A stretch of DNA of 64,000 nt. It comes from Cristatella mucedo. Taxonomy: Eukaryota; Bryozoa; Phylactolaemata; Cristatellidae. Location of the stretch: contig WPIO01000354.1 in assembly GCA_009760855.2 (NCBI GenBank), positions 1 to 64,000 of the forward strand, in the 5' to 3' direction. Positions 13,001 through 27,046 of this stretch are shown piece by piece. The position numbers and the translations under genes are program-made. Numbering within the stretch: position 1 is the first letter of the stretch; every line of letters starts with the position of its first letter. The notes beneath the pieces were generated by a model, which was not told the DNA's origin, ran no database searches, and worked only from the letters and a program-made list of their open reading frames with translations.

Positions 13001-16000
13001 GGTTGATTTAAAGTATCTAGATATTGTGTGATCTGCTGCGATCTCATGCAAAGTAGGTTATTCAAGTGTGAATGGCTTAATGGAAGGCGCCCCACTCTGC
13101 AGCAAGTTATCACACGCTATAACGAGCAGTATCGAGGTGACTTTATTTTCAGCGATCTGCTGCAAACTCAACCGAAATGAGTTATTTATGTGCGATTGCC
13201 GAAAGCAAAGCCTGCACTCCTCTCCGAGCGACTGCATAACTTGACGGGTTGATTTAAAGTATCTAGATATTGTGCAATCTGCTGCGATCTCATGCAAAGT
13301 AGGTTAGTTAAGTGTGAATGGCCTAATGCTAGGCACCGCACTCTGCAGCAAGCTATCGCTCACTATAACGAGCAGTATCGAGGTGTCTTTATATTCAGCA
13401 ATCTGATGCAAACTCAAGCGAAATGAGTCATTCAAGTGCGATTGCCTGAAGCAAGGCGCTGCATTATGCTGCAAACTACTGCACACACTGGTGGGTTGAT
13501 TTAAAGTATCTAGATAATGTGCGATCTGCTGTAGACTGATGCAAAATAAGCTATTCAAGTGTGAATGGCTTAATGCAAGGATCAGCACTCTGCAGCACGT
13601 CATAACACGATATAACAAGTATTATCGAGATGTCCTAATATTCAGCGATCTGCTGCGAACTCAAGCGAAATCAGTTATTCAAGTGCACTTGCCTGAAGCA
13701 AGGCCCTGCATTATGCTGCAAACTACTGCACACACTGGTGGGTTGATTTTAATTATCTAGATATTGTGCGATCTCTTGTAGACTAATGCAAAATCACCTA
13801 TTCAAGTGTGAATGGCCTAATGCAAGGATCAGCACTCTGCAGCAAGTCATTAGACGATATAACAAGTAGTATCAAGGTGTCCTAATATTCAGCGATCTGC
13901 TGCGAACTCAAGCGAAATAAGTTATTCAAGTTCTATTGCCTAAAGCAAGGCCTGCACTCTGCTCTGAGCTGCAGCATGCTTAGACCGGTTGATTTTAAGT
14001 ATCCAGATATTGTGCGATCAGCTGTGAACTCATGCAAAATAAGCTATTCAAGGGGGAATGGCCTTAAGCAAGGCGCCGCAATCTGCAGCAAATTATTACA
14101 CGCTATAACGAGCAGTATGGAAGTGCCTTCATATTCTGCGATCTGCCCGCAAACTCAAGCGAAATGAGTTATTCCAATACGATTGCCTAAAACAAAGCCT
14201 GCACTGCTCTCCGAGCGACTGCATGACTTGACGGGTTGATTTAAAGTATCTAGATATTGTGCGATCTGCTGTGAAGTCCCACAAAGTAGGTTATTCACGA
14301 GTGAACTACCTAATGCTAGGAGCCGCACTCTGCAGCAAGTCATCACACAATATAACGAGTAGTATCAAGGTGTCTTTATTTTCATAGATCTGCTGCAAAC
14401 TCAAGCGAAATGAGTTATTCCAGTGCGATTGCCTAAAGCAAGGCCTGCACTCGGCTCCTAGCTACAGCATGCTTAGACCGGTTGATTTTAAGTATCTAGA
14501 TATTGTGTGATCTGCTGCGATCTCATGCAAAGTAGGTTACTCAAGTGTGAATGGCTTAATGCAAGGCGCCCCACTCTGCAGCAAGTTATCACACGTAATA
14601 ACGAGCAGTATCGAAGTGTCTTTATATTCCGCGATCTGCTGCAAACTTAAGCGAAATGAGTTATTCCAGTGCGTTTGCCTAAACCAAGGAGCTGCACTCT
14701 GCTTTAAGCTACCGCACGGTTAGACGGGTTGATTTAAAAGTATCTAGATATTGTGCAATCTGCTGCGATCTCATGCAAAGTAGGTTATTCAAGTGTGAAT
14801 GGCTTAATGCAAGGCGCCCTACTCTGCAGCAAGTTATCACACGCTATAACGAGCAGTATCGAAGTGTCTTTATATTCTGCAATCTGCTGCAAACTTAGGC
14901 GAAATGAGTTATTGAAGTGCGTTTGCCTAAACCAAGAAGCGGCACTCGGCTTCAAGCTACCGAACGGTCAGACGGGTTGATTTAAAAGAATGTAGATATT
15001 ATGCAATCTGCTGCGATCATATGCAAAGTAGGTTATTTAAGTGTGAATGGCCTAATGCAAGGCGCTGCAATCTGCAGCAAATTATTACACCCTATAACGA
15101 GCAGTATCGAAGTGTCTTTATATTCTGCAATCTGCCCGCAAACTCAAGCGAAATGAGTTATTCCAGTGCGATTGCCTAAAACAAGCCCTGCACTGCTCTC
15201 CGAGCGACTGCATGACTTGATGGGTTGATTTAAAGTATCTAGATATTGAGCGATCTGCTATGAAGTCCTGCAAAGTAGGTTATTCATGAGTGAACTACCT
15301 AATGCTAGGCGCCGCACTCTGCAGCAAGTCATCACACAATATAACGAGTAGTATCAAGGTGTCTTTATTTTCATAGATCTGCTGCAAACTCAAGCGAAAT
15401 GAGTTATTCAAGTGCGATTGCCTGAAGCAAGGCGCTGCATTATGCTGCAAACTACTGCACACACTGGCGGGTTGATTTAAAGTATCTAGATATTGTGCGA
15501 TCTGCTGTAGACTAATGCAAAATCAGTTATTAAAATTTTAACGGCCTAATGCTAGGCGAGGCACTCTGCAGCAAGTTTTTATACGCTATAACGAGTAGTA
15601 GCAAGGTGTCTTTATATTCCGAGATCTGCTGCAAACTTAAGCGAAATGAGTTATTCAAGTGCGATTGCCTTAAGTAAGGCCAGCACTGTGCTCCGGGCTA
15701 CTGCATGCCTTGACGGGTTGATTTAAAGTATCTAGATATTGTGCGATCTGCTGTGAACTCATGCAAGATAAGCTATTCAAGTGTGAATGGCCTAATGCAA
15801 GGCGCTGCAATCTGCAGCAAGTTATCACACGCTATAACGAGCATTATCGAAGTGTCTTTATATTCAGCCATCTGCTCGCAAACTCAAGCGAAACGAGTTA
15901 TTCAAGTTCGCTTGCCTGAAGCAAGGCGCTGCATTATGCTGCGAACTACTGCACACAATGCGGGTTGATTTAAAGTATCTGGATATTGTGTGATCTCATG

Positions 16001-17984
16001 CAAAGTAGGTTAGTCAAGTGTGAATGGCCTAATGCTAGGCGCCACACTCTGCAGCAAGTTATCACACAATATACCGAGCAGGATCGAGGTGTCTTTACAT
16101 TCAGCGATCTGCTGCAGACTCTAGCGAAATGAGTTATTCAAGTGCGATTGCCTGAAGCAAGGCGCTGCATTATTCTGCAAACTACTGCATACACTGGTGG
16201 GTCGATTTAAAGTATCTAGATATTGTGCGATCTGCTGTAGACTAATGCAAAAGAAGCTATTCAAGTCTGAATGGCTTAATGCAAGGTTCAGCACTCTGCA
16301 GCAAGTCATCACACGATATAACAAGTAGTATCGAGGTGTCTTAATATTCAGCAATCTGCTGCCAACTCAAGCGAAATGAGTTATTCAAGTGCGATTGCCT
16401 AAAGCAAGCAGCGGCACTCTGCTTTAAGCTACCGCACGGTTAGACAGGTTGATTTAAAAGTATCTAGATATTGTGCAATCTGCTGCGATCTCATGCAAAG
16501 TAGGTTATTCAAGTGTGAATGGCTTAATGCAAGGCACCCCACTCTGCAGCAAGTTATCACACGCTAAAACGAGCAGTAAGGAGGTGTCTTTAAATTCCGC
16601 GATCTGCTGCAAACTCAAGCGAAAGAAGTTATTCGAGTGCTTTTGCCGGAAGCAAGGAGCTGCATTATGCTGCAAACTACTGCACGCTCAGGCGGTATGA
16701 TTTAAAGTATTTAGATATTGTGCGATCTGCTGTGAACTCATGCAAAATAAGCTATTCAAGTGTGAATGACCTAATGCAAGGCGCTGCAATCTGCAGCAAG
16801 TTATCACATGCTATAACGAGCAGTATCGAAGTGTCTTTATATTCTGCCATCTGCCCGCAAACTCAAGCGAAATGAGTTATTCAAGTGCGATTGCCTAAAA
16901 CAAGGCCTGCACTGCTCTCCGAGCGAATGCATGACTTGACGGGTTGACTTAAAGTATCTAGATATAGTACGATCTGCTGTGAAGTCCTGCAAAGTAGGTT
17001 ATTCAAGTGTGAATGGCTTAATGCAAGGCGCCCCACTCTGCAGCAAGTTATCACACGCTAAAACGAGCAGTATCGAGGTGTCTTTATTTCAGCGATCTGC
17101 TGCAAACTCAAGCGAAATGAGTTATTCAAGTGCGATTGCCTGAAGCAAGGCGCTGCATTATGCTGCAAACTACTGCACACACTGGCGAGTTGAATTAAAG
17201 GTTCTAGATATTGTGCGATCTGCTGTACATTAATGCAAAATCAGCTATTCAAGTGTGAATGGCCTAATGCAAGGATCAGCACTCTGCAGCAAGTTATCAC
17301 ACAATATAACGAGTCGTACTGAGGTGTCTTAATATTCAGCGATCTGCTGCGAACTCAAGCGAAATGGATTATTCAAGTGCAATTGCCTAAAGCAAGGAGC
17401 TGCACTCTGATGCAAGCTGCTTCACGCACTGACAGGTTGATTTAAAGTATCTAGACATTGTGTGATCTGCCGCGATCTCATGCAAAATAGGTTATTAACA
17501 TTTTAATGACCTAATGCTAGGCGACGCACTCTGCAGCAAGTTATCACACGCTATAATGAGTAGTAGCAAGGTGTTTTTATATTCCGCGATCTGCTGCAAA
17601 CTTAAGCGAAATGAGTTATTCAAGTGCGATTGCCTTAAATAAGGCCAGCACTCTGCTCCGGGCTACTGCATGCCTTGACGGGTTGATTTAAAGTATCTAG
17701 ATATTGTGCGATCTGCTGTGAACTCTTGGAAGATAAGCTATTCAAATGTAAATGGCCTAATGCTAGGAGCCGCACTCTGCAGCAAGTTGTCACACGCTAA
17801 AACTAGCAGTATCGAGGTGTCTTTAAATTCCGCGATCTGCTGCAAACTCAAGCGAAATAAGTTATTCGAGTGCTTTTGCCGGAAGCCAGGAGCTGCATTA
17901 TGCTGCAAACTACTGCACGCTCAGGCGGTATGATTTAAAGTATTTAGATATTGTGCGATCTGCTGTGAACTCATGCAAGATAAG
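10041..17984. repeat. Domain II: diverged monomers with weak HOR order
   Basis: Monomers here vary more from neighbour to neighbour, and no single period dominates. Partial similarity is seen at about 1,972 bp (around 11,452-11,646 against 13,424-13,618) and about 2,736 bp (to around 16,354). Several monomer classes that later form ordered HORs are present: one with cacgagtgaactacctaatg (about 10,600, 12,080, 12,820, 14,300), one with aatgcaaggatcagcactct (about 11,610, 13,570, 13,815, 17,265) and one with gttattaaaattttaacggc (about 15,525). Together with the poor order, this suggests an older layer of the array. Confidence 0.75.
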
Positions 17985-20438
17985 CTATTCCAGTGTGAAT
18001 GGCTTATTGCAAGGCGCCTCACTCTGTAGCAAGTTGTCACACGCTATAACGAGCGGTATCGAGGTGTCTTCATCTTCTGCGATCTGCTGCAAACTCAAGC
18101 GAAATGAGTTATTCAAGTGCGATTGCCTGAAGCAAGGTGCTGCATTATGCTGCAAACTACTGCAGACACCGGTGGGTCGATTTAAAGTATCTAGATATTG
18201 TGTGATCGCATGCAAAGTAGGTTACTCAAGTGTGAATGGCCTAATGCTAGGTGCCGCACTCTGCAGCAAGCAATCGCTCGCTATAACTAGCAGTATCGAG
18301 GTGTCTTTATATTCAGCGATCTGCTGCAAACTCAAGCGAAATAAGTTATTCAAGTGCGATTGCCTTAAGCAAGGCCTGCACTCGGTTCCGAGCTACAGCA
18401 TGCTTAGACCGGTTGATTTTAAGTATCTAGATATTGTGCGATCTGCTGTGAACTCATGCAAAATAAGCTATTCAAGTGTGAATGGCCTTATGCTAGGCCC
18501 AGAAATCTGCAGCAAGTTATTACGCGCTGAAACGAGCATTATGGAAGTGTCTTTATATTCTGTGATCTGCCCGCAAACTCAAGCGATATGAATTTTTCCA
18601 GTGCGATTGCCCAAAACAAGGCCTGCACTGCTCTCCGAGCGACTGCTTGACTTGACGGGTTGATTTAAAATATCTAGATATTGTGCGATCTGCTGTGAAG
18701 TCCTGCAAAGTAGGTTATTCACGAGTGAACTACCTAATGCTAGGCGCCGCACTCTGCAGCAAGTCATCACACGATATAACGAGTAGTATCGAGGTGACTT
18801 TATATTCAGCGATCTGCTGCGAACTCAAGCGAAATGAGTTATTCAAGTGCGATTGCCTAAAGCAAGGAGCTGCACTCTGCTTTTAGCTACTGCAAGCTCT
18901 GACGGGTTGATTTAAAGTATCTAGATATTGTGTGATCATCTTCCATCTCATGCAAAAATAGGTTATTCAATTTTTAATTGCCTAATGCAAGGCGCCGCAA
19001 TCTGCAGCAAGTCATCACACAATATAACGAGCAGTATCGAGGTAACTTTATATTCAGCGATCTGCTGCAAACTCAACCGAAATGAGGTTTTTTTTGTGTG
19101 CGATTGCCTAAAGCAAGGCCTGCACTCCTCTCCGAGCGACTGCATGACTTGACGGGTTGATTTAAAGTATCTGGATATTGTGCAATCTGCTGCGATCTCA
19201 TGCAAAGTAGGTTAGTTAAGTGTGAATGGCCTAATGCTAGGGACGGCACTCTGCAGCAAGCTATCGCGCTCTATAACGAGCAGTATCGAGGTGTCTTTAT
19301 ATTCAGCAATCTGCTGCAAACTCAAGCGAAATGAGTTATTCAAGTGCGACTGCCTGAAGCAAGGTGCTGCATTATGCTGCAAACTACTGCAGACACTGGT
19401 GGGTCGATTTAAAGTATCTAGATATTGTGTTATCGCATGCAAAGTAGGTTACTCAAGTCTGAATGGCCTAATGCTAGGTGCCGCACTCTGCAGCAAGCAA
19501 TCGCTCGCTATAACGAGCAGTATCGAGGTGTCTTTATATTCAGCGATCTTCTGCAAACTCAAGCGAAATAAGTTATTCAAGTGCGATTGCCTAAAGCAAG
19601 GCCTGCACTCGGCTCCGAGCTACAGCATACTTAGACCGGTTGATTTTAAAGTATCTAGATATTGTGCGATCTGCTGTGAACTCATGCAAAAAAAGCTATT
19701 CAACCGTGAATGGCCTTATGCTAGGTGCCGCAATCTGCAGCAAGTTATCACATGCTGAAACGAGCAGTATGGAAGTGTCTTTATATTCTGCGATCTGCTC
19801 GCAAACTCAAGCGAAATGAGTTTTTCCAGTGCGATTGCCTAAAACAAGGCCTGCACTGCTCTCCGAGCGACTGCTTGACTTGACGGGTTGATTTAAAATA
19901 TCTAGATATTGTGCGATCTGCTGTGAAGTCCTGCAAAGTAGGTTATTCACGAGTGAACTACCTAATGCTAGGCGCCGTACTCTGCAGCAAGTCATCACAC
20001 GATATAACGAGTAGTATCGAGGTGACATAACATTCAGCGATCTGCTGTGAACTCAAGCGAAATGAGTTATTCAAGTGCGATTGCCTAAAGCAAGGAGCTG
20101 CACTCTGCTTTTAGCTACTGCAAGCTCTGACGGGTTGATTTAAAGTATCTAGATATTGTGTGATCATCTTCCATCTCATGCAAAATAGGTTATTCAATTT
20201 TTAATTGCCTAATGCAAGGCGCCGCAATCTGCAGCAAGTCATCACACAATATAACGAGCAGTATCGAGGTAACTTTATATTCAGCGATCTGCTGCAAACT
20301 CAACCGAAATGAGGTTTTTTTTGTGTGCGATTGCCTAAAGCAAGGCCTGCACTCCTCTCCGAGCGACTGCATGACTTGACGGGTTGATTTAAAGTATCTG
20401 GATATTGTGCAATCTGCTGCGATCTCATGCAAAGTAGG
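17985..20438. repeat. Domain III: first two copies of a 5-monomer HOR (1,227 bp each)
   Basis: Equivalent points are 17,985/19,212/20,439, exactly 1,227 bp apart. The monomer order is: (a) the gctagggacggcactctgca type; (b) a shortened monomer starting gtgtgatcgcatgcaaagta, lacking about 11 bp after gatc; (c) the ctgaaacgagca type; (d) the cacgagtgaactacctaatg type; (e) the gatcatcttccatctcatgc type with a poly-T tract. The short monomer b explains why the unit is less than 5 x 247 bp. Copy 1 has a different A half in monomer a, so the clear 5-mer begins at about 18,090. Confidence 0.88.
19088..19095. repeat. Poly-T tract marking monomer e of the 5-mer HOR (first of ten)
   Basis: The B half-unit of monomer e reads gaaatgagg followed by a T run where other monomers have gaaatgagttatt. 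Ten occurrences are seen, all in domain III: 19,088 (8 T), 20,315 (8), 22,033 (7), 24,737 (6), 25,962 (7), 27,923 (6), 30,390 (6), 32,611 (6), 33,835 (8) and 35,798 (6). The 7-8 T forms are followed by gtg or gtgtg, the 6-T forms by atgtg. Confidence 0.85.
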
Positions 20439-23400
20439 TTAGTTAAGTGTGAATGGCCTAATGCTAGGGACGGCACTCTGCAGCAAGCTATCGCGCTCTA
20501 TAACGAGCAGTATCGAGGTGTCTTTATATTCAGCAATCTGCTGCAAACTCAAGCGAAATGAGTTATTCAAGTGCGATTGCCTGAAGCAAGGTGCTGCATT
20601 ATGCTGCAAACTACTGCAGACACTGGTGGGTCGATTTAAAGTATCTAGATATTGTGTTATCGCATGCAAAGTATGTTACTCAAGTCTGAATGGCCTAATG
20701 CTAGGTGCCGCACTCTGCAGCAAGCAATCGCTCGCTATAACGAGCAGTATCGAGGTGTCTTTATATTCAGCGATCTTCTGCAAACTCAAGCGAAATAAGT
20801 TATTCAAGTGCGATTGCCTAAAGCAAGGCCTGCACTCGGCTCCGAGCTACAGCATACTTAGACCGGTTGATTTTAAGTATCTAGATATTGTGCGATCTGC
20901 TGTGAACTCATGCAAAAAAAGCTATTCAACCGTGAATGGCCTTATGCTAGGTGCCGCAATCTGCAGCAAGTTATCACATGCTGAAACGAGCAGTATGGAA
21001 GTGTCTTTATATTCTGCGATCTGCTCGCAAACTCAAGCGAAATGAGTTTTTCCAGTGGGATTGCCAAAACGAGGCCTGCACTGCTCTCCGAGCGACTGCA
21101 TGACTTGACGGGTTGATTTAAAATATCTAGATATTGTGCGATCTGCTGTGAAGTCCTGCAAAGTAGGTTATTCACGGGTGAACTACCTAATGCTAAAAGC
21201 CGCACTCTGCAGCAAGTCATCACACGATATAACGAGTAGTATCGAGGTGACTTAATATTCAGCGATGTGCTGCGAACTCAATTGAAATAAGTGATTCAAG
21301 TGCGATTGCCTAATGCACGGCCTGCACTCCTATCGAGCTACTTCATTCCTTGACGGGTTGATCGGAAGTATCTAGATATTGTGCGATCTGCTGTGAACTC
21401 ATGCAAAATAAGCTATTCAAGTGTGAATGGCCTTATGCTAGGCCCAGAAATCTGCAGCAAGTTATCACGCGCTGAAACGAGCATTATGGAAGTGTCTTTA
21501 TATTCTGTGATCTGCCCGCAAACTCAAGCTAAATGAATTTTTCCAGTGCGATTGCCTAAAACAAGGCCTGCACTGCTCTCCGAGCGACTGCTTGACTTGA
21601 CGGGTTGATTTAAAATATCTAGATATTGTGCGATCTGCTGTGAAGTCCTGCATAGTAGGTTATTCACGAGTGAACTACCTAATGCTAGGCGCCGTACTCT
21701 GCAGCAAGTCATCACACGATATAACGAGTAGTATCGAGGTGACATAACATTCAGCGATCTGCTGTGAACTAAAGCGAAATGAGTTATTCAAGTGCGATTG
21801 CCTAAAGCAAGGAGCTGCACTCTGCTTTTAGCTACTGCAAGCTCTGACGGGTTGATTTAAAGTATCTAGATATTGTGTGATCATCTTCCATCTCATGCAA
21901 AATAGGTTATTCAATTTTTAATTGCCTAATGCAAGGCGCCCGCAATCTGCAGCAAGTCATCACACAATATAACGAGCAGTATCGAGGTAACTTTATATTC
22001 AGCGATCTGCTGCAAACTCAACCGAAATTAGGTTTTTTTGTGTGCGATTGCCTAAAGCAAGGCCTGCACTCCTCTCCGAGCGACTGCATGACTTGACGGG
22101 TTGATTTAAAGTATCTGGATATTGTGCGATCTGCAGTGAACTCATGCAAGATAAGCTATTCCAGTGTGAATGGCTTAATGCAAGGCGCCTCACTCTGCAG
22201 CAAGGTATCACACTCTATAACGAGAAGTATCGAAGTGTCTTTATATTCTGCAATCTGCCCGAAAACTCAAGCGAAATGAGTTATTCCAGTGCGATTGCCT
22301 AAAACAAGGCCTGCACTGCTCTCCGAGCGACTGCATGACTTGACGGGTTGATTTAAAGTATCTAGATATTGTGCGATCTGCTGTGAAGTCCTGCAAAGTA
22401 AGTTATTTACGAGTGAACTACCTAATCCTAGGCGCCGCACTCTGCAGCAAGTCATCACACGATATAACGAGTAGTATCGAGGTGTCTTTATATTCAGCGA
22501 TCTGCTGCAAACTCAAGCGAAATGAGTTATTCAAGTGCGATTGCCTGAAGCAAGGTGCTGCATTATGCTGCAAACTACTGCACACACTGGCGGGTTGAAT
22601 TAAAGGTTCTAGATATTATGCGATCTGCTGTAGATTAATGCAAAATCAGCTTTTCAAGTGTGAATGGCTTAATGCAAGGATCAGCATTCTGCAGCAAGTC
22701 ATTACACGATATAACGAGTAGTATCGAGGTGTCTTAATATTCAGCGATCGGCTGCGAACTCAAGCGAAATGAGTTATTCAAGTGCAATTGCCTAAAGCAA
22801 GGAGCTGCACGCTGATGCAAGCTGCTGCACGCAGAGACTGGTTGATTTAAAGTATCTAGATATTGTGTGATCTGCTGCGATCTCATGCAAAATAGGTTAT
22901 TAAAATTTTAACGGCCTAATGCTAGGCGAGGCACTCTGCAGCAAGTTTTTATACGCTATAACGAGTAGTAGCAAGGTGTCTTTATATTCCGAGATCTGCT
23001 GCAAACTTAGGCAAAATGAGTTATTGAAGTGCGATTGCCTTAAGTAAGGCCAGCAATCGGCTTCGGGCTACTGCATGCCTTGACGGGTTGATTTAAAGTA
23101 TCTAGATTTTGTGCGATCTGCTGTGAACTCTTGGAAGATAAGCTATTCAAGTGTAAATGGCCTAATGCTTGGAGCCGCACTCTGCAGCAAGTTATCACAC
23201 GCTATAACGAGCAGTATCAAGGTGTCTTCATATTCTGCGATCTGCTGGTAACACAAGCGAAATAAGCTATTCAAGTGCGATTGCCTAAAGCAAGGCCTGC
23301 ACTCTGCTCCGAGCTACAGCATGCTTAGACCGGTTGATTTTAAGTATCTAGAGATTGTGCGATCTGCTATGAACACATGCAAAATAAGCTATTCAAGTGT

Positions 23401-23645
23401 GAATGGCCTAATGCAAGGTGCTGCAATCTGCAGCAAGTTATCACACGCTATAACGAGCAGTATCGAAGTGTCTTTATATTCGGCCATCTGCCCGCAAACT
23501 TAAGCGAAATGAGTTATTCCAGTGCGATTGCTTAAAACAAGGCCTGCACTGTTCTCCGAGCGAATGCATGACTTGACGGGTTGATTTAAAGTATCTAGAT
23601 ATTGTGCGATCTGCTGTGAACTCATGCAAAGTAGGTTAGCTAAGT
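20439..23645. repeat. Domain III composite block (3,207 bp, ~13 monomers)
   Basis: The block opens with 5-mer members a, b, c and a variant d (cacgggtgaactacctaatg). It then carries a distinct monomer with gagctacttcattccttgac, returns to c-d-e with a poly-T tract at 22,033-22,039, and continues with monomers not in the 5-mer (from about 22,120). The stretch of about 22,120-23,570 reappears 5,889 bp downstream (22,267 against 28,156; 23,321 against 29,210). Confidence 0.82.
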
Positions 23646-26600
23646 GTGAATGGCCTAATGCTAGGGACGGCACTCTACACCAGGCTATCTCGCTCAATAA
23701 CGAGCAGTATCAAGGTGTCTTTATATTCAGCGATCTGCTGCAAACTCAAGCGAAATGAGTTATTCAAGTGCGATTGCCTGAAGCAAGGTGCTGCTTTATG
23801 CTGCAAACTACTGCAGACACTGGTGGGTCGAATTAAAGTATCTAGATATTGTGTGATCGCATGCAAAGTAGGTTACTCAAGTGTGAATGGCCTAATGCTA
23901 GGTGCCGCACTCTGCAGCAAGCAATCGCTCGCTATAACTAGCAGTATCGAGGTGTCTTTATATTCAGCGATCTGCTGCAAACTCAAGCGAAATAAGTTAT
24001 TCAAGTGCGATTGCCTTAAGCAAGGCCTGCACTCGGTTCCGAGCTACAGCATGCTTAGACCGGTTGATTTTAAGTATCTAGATATTGTGCGATCTGCTGT
24101 GAACTCATGCAAAATAAGCTATTCAAGTGTGAATGCCTTATGCTAGGCCCAGAAATCTGCAGCAAGTTATCACGCGCTGAAACGAGCATTATGGAAGTGT
24201 CTTTATATTCTGTGATCTGCCCGCAAACTCAAGCGAAATGAATTTTTCCAGTGCGATTGCCTAAAACAAGGCCTGCACTGCTCTCCGAGCGACTGCTTGA
24301 CTTGACGGGTTGATTTAAAATATCTAGATATTGTGCGATCTGCTGTGAAGTCCTGCAAAGTAGGTTATTCACGAGTGAACTACCTAATGCTAGGCGCCGT
24401 ACTCTGCAGCAAGTCATCACACGATATAACGAGTAGTATCGAGGTGACATAACATTCAGCGATCTGCTGTGAACTCAAGCGAAATGAGTTATTCAAGTGC
24501 GATTGCCTAAAGCAAGGAGCTGCACTATGCTTTTAGCTACTGCAAGCTCTGACGGGTTGATTTAAAGTATCTAGATATTGTGTGATCATCTTCCATCTCA
24601 TGCAAAATAGGTTATTCAATTTTTAATTGCCTAATGCAAGGCGCCGCAATCTGCAGCAAGTCATCACACAATATAACGAGCAGTATCGAGGTATCTTTAT
24701 ATTCAGCGATCTGCTGCAAACTCAACCGAAATGAGGTTTTTTATGTGCGATTGCCTAAAGCAAGGCCTGCACTCCTCTCCGAGCGACTGCATGACTTGAC
24801 GGGTTGATTTAAAGTATCTGGATATTGTGCAATCTGCTGCGATCTCATGCAAAGTAGGTTAGCTAAGTGTGAATGGCCTAATGCTAGGGACGGCACTCTA
24901 CAGCAAGCTATCTCGCTCTATAACGAGCAGTATCGAGGTGTCTTTATATTCAGCGATCTGCTGCAAACTCAAGCGAAATGAGTTATTCAAGTGCGATTGC
25001 CTGAAGCAAGGTGCTGCATTATGCTGCAAACTACTGCAGACACCGGTGGGTCGATTAAAAGTATCTAGATATTGTGTGATCGCATGCAAAGTAGGTTACT
25101 CAAGTGTGAATGGCCTAATGCTAGGTGCCGCACTCTGCAGCAAGCAATCGCTCGCTATAACTAGCAGTATCGAGGTGTCTTTATATTCAGCGATTTGCTG
25201 CAAACTCAAGCAAAATGAGTTATTCAAGTGCGATTGCCTTAAGCAAGGCCTGCACTCGGTTCCGAGCTACAGCATGCTTAGACCGGTTGATTTTAAGTAT
25301 CTAGATATTGTGCGATCTGCTGTGAACTCATGCAAAATAAGCTATTCAAGTGTGAATGGCCTTATGCTAGGCCCAGAAATCTGCAGCAAGTTATCACGCG
25401 CTGAAACGAGCATTATGGAAGTGTCTTTATATTCTGTGATCTGCCCGCAAACTCAAGCGAAATGAATTTTTCCAGTGCGATTGCCTAAAACAAGGCCTGC
25501 ACTGCTCTCCGAGCGACTGCTTGACTTGACGGGTTGATTTAAAATATCTAGATATTGTGCGATCTGCTGTGAAGTCCTGCAAAGTAGGTTATTCACGAGT
25601 GAACTACCTAATGCTAGGCGCCGTACTCTGCAGCAAGTCATCACACGATATAACGAGTAGTATCGAGGTGACATAACATTCAGCGATCTGCTGTGAACTC
25701 AAGCGAAATGAGTTATTCAAGTGCGATTGCCTAAAGCAAGGAGCTGCACTCTGCTTTTAGCTACTGCAAGCTCTGACGGGTTGATTTAAAAGTATCTAGA
25801 TATTGTGTGATCATCTTCCATCTCATGCAAAATAGGTTATTCAATTTTTAATTGCCTAATGCAAGGCGCCGCAATCTGCAGCAAGTCATCACACAATATA
25901 ACGAGCAGTATCGAGGTAACTTTATATTCAGCGATCTGCTGCAAACTCAACCGAAATGAGGTTTTTTTGTGTGCGATTGCCTAAAGCAAGGCCTGCACTC
26001 CTCTCCGAGCGACTGCATGACTTGACGGGTTGATTTAAAGTATCTGGATATTGTGCAATCTGCTGCGATCTCATGCAAAGTAGGTTAGTTAAGTGTGAAT
26101 GGCCTAATGCTAGGGACGGCACTCTGCAGCAAGCTATCGCGCTCTATAACGAGCAGTATCGAGGTGTCTTTATATTCAGCAATCTGCTGCAAACTCAAGC
26201 GAAATGAGTTATTCAAGTGCGATTGCCTGAAGCAAGGTGCTGCATTATGCTGCAAACTACTGCAGACACTGGTGGGTCGATTTAAAGTATCTAGATATTG
26301 TGTTATCGCATGCAAAGTAGGTTACTCAAGTCTGAATGGCCTAATGCTAGGTGCCGCACTCTGCAGCAAGCAATCGCTCGCTATAACGAGCAGTATCGAG
26401 GTGTCTTTATATTCAGCGATCTTCTGCAAACTCAAGCGAAATAAGTTATTCAAGTGCGATTGCCTAAAGCAAGGCCTGCACTCGGCTCCGAGCTACAGCA
26501 TACTTAGACCGGTTGATTTTAAGTATCTAGATATTGTGCGATCTGCTGTGAACTCATGCAAAAAAAGCTATTCAACCGTGAATGGCCTTATGCTAGGTGC

Positions 26601-27046
26601 CGCAATCTGCAGCAAGTTATCACATGCTGAAACGAGCAGTATGGAAGTGTCTTTATATTCTGCGATCTGCTCGCAAACTCAAGCGAAATGAGTTTTTCCA
26701 GTGGGATTGCCAAAACGAGGCCTGCACTGCTCTCCTAGCGACTGCATGACTTGACGGGTTGATTTAAAATATCTAGATATTGTGCGATCTGCTGTGAAGT
26801 CCTGCAAAGTAGGTTATTCACGGGTGAACTACCTAATGCTAAAAGCCGCACTCTGCAGCAAGTCATCACACGATATAACGAGTAGTATCGAGGTGACTTA
26901 ATATTCAGCGATGTGCTGCAAACTCAATTGAAATAAGTGATTCAAGTGCGATTGCCTAATGCAAGGCCTGCACTCCTATCGAGCTACTTCATTCCTTGAC
27001 GGGTTGATCGGAAGTATCTAGATATTGTGCGATCTGCTGTGAACTC
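23646..27046. repeat. Domain III: further 5-mer copies (1,223 and 1,226 bp) plus a partial copy
   Basis: Copies run 23,646-24,868 and 24,869-26,094. The partial copy from 26,095 keeps members a, b, c and variant d, then the gagctacttcattccttgac monomer at about 26,985, matching the order seen after 20,439. Stretches from 26,095 match those from 20,449 almost perfectly, so this portion is itself a duplication with a spacing of about 5,646 bp. Confidence 0.85.
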
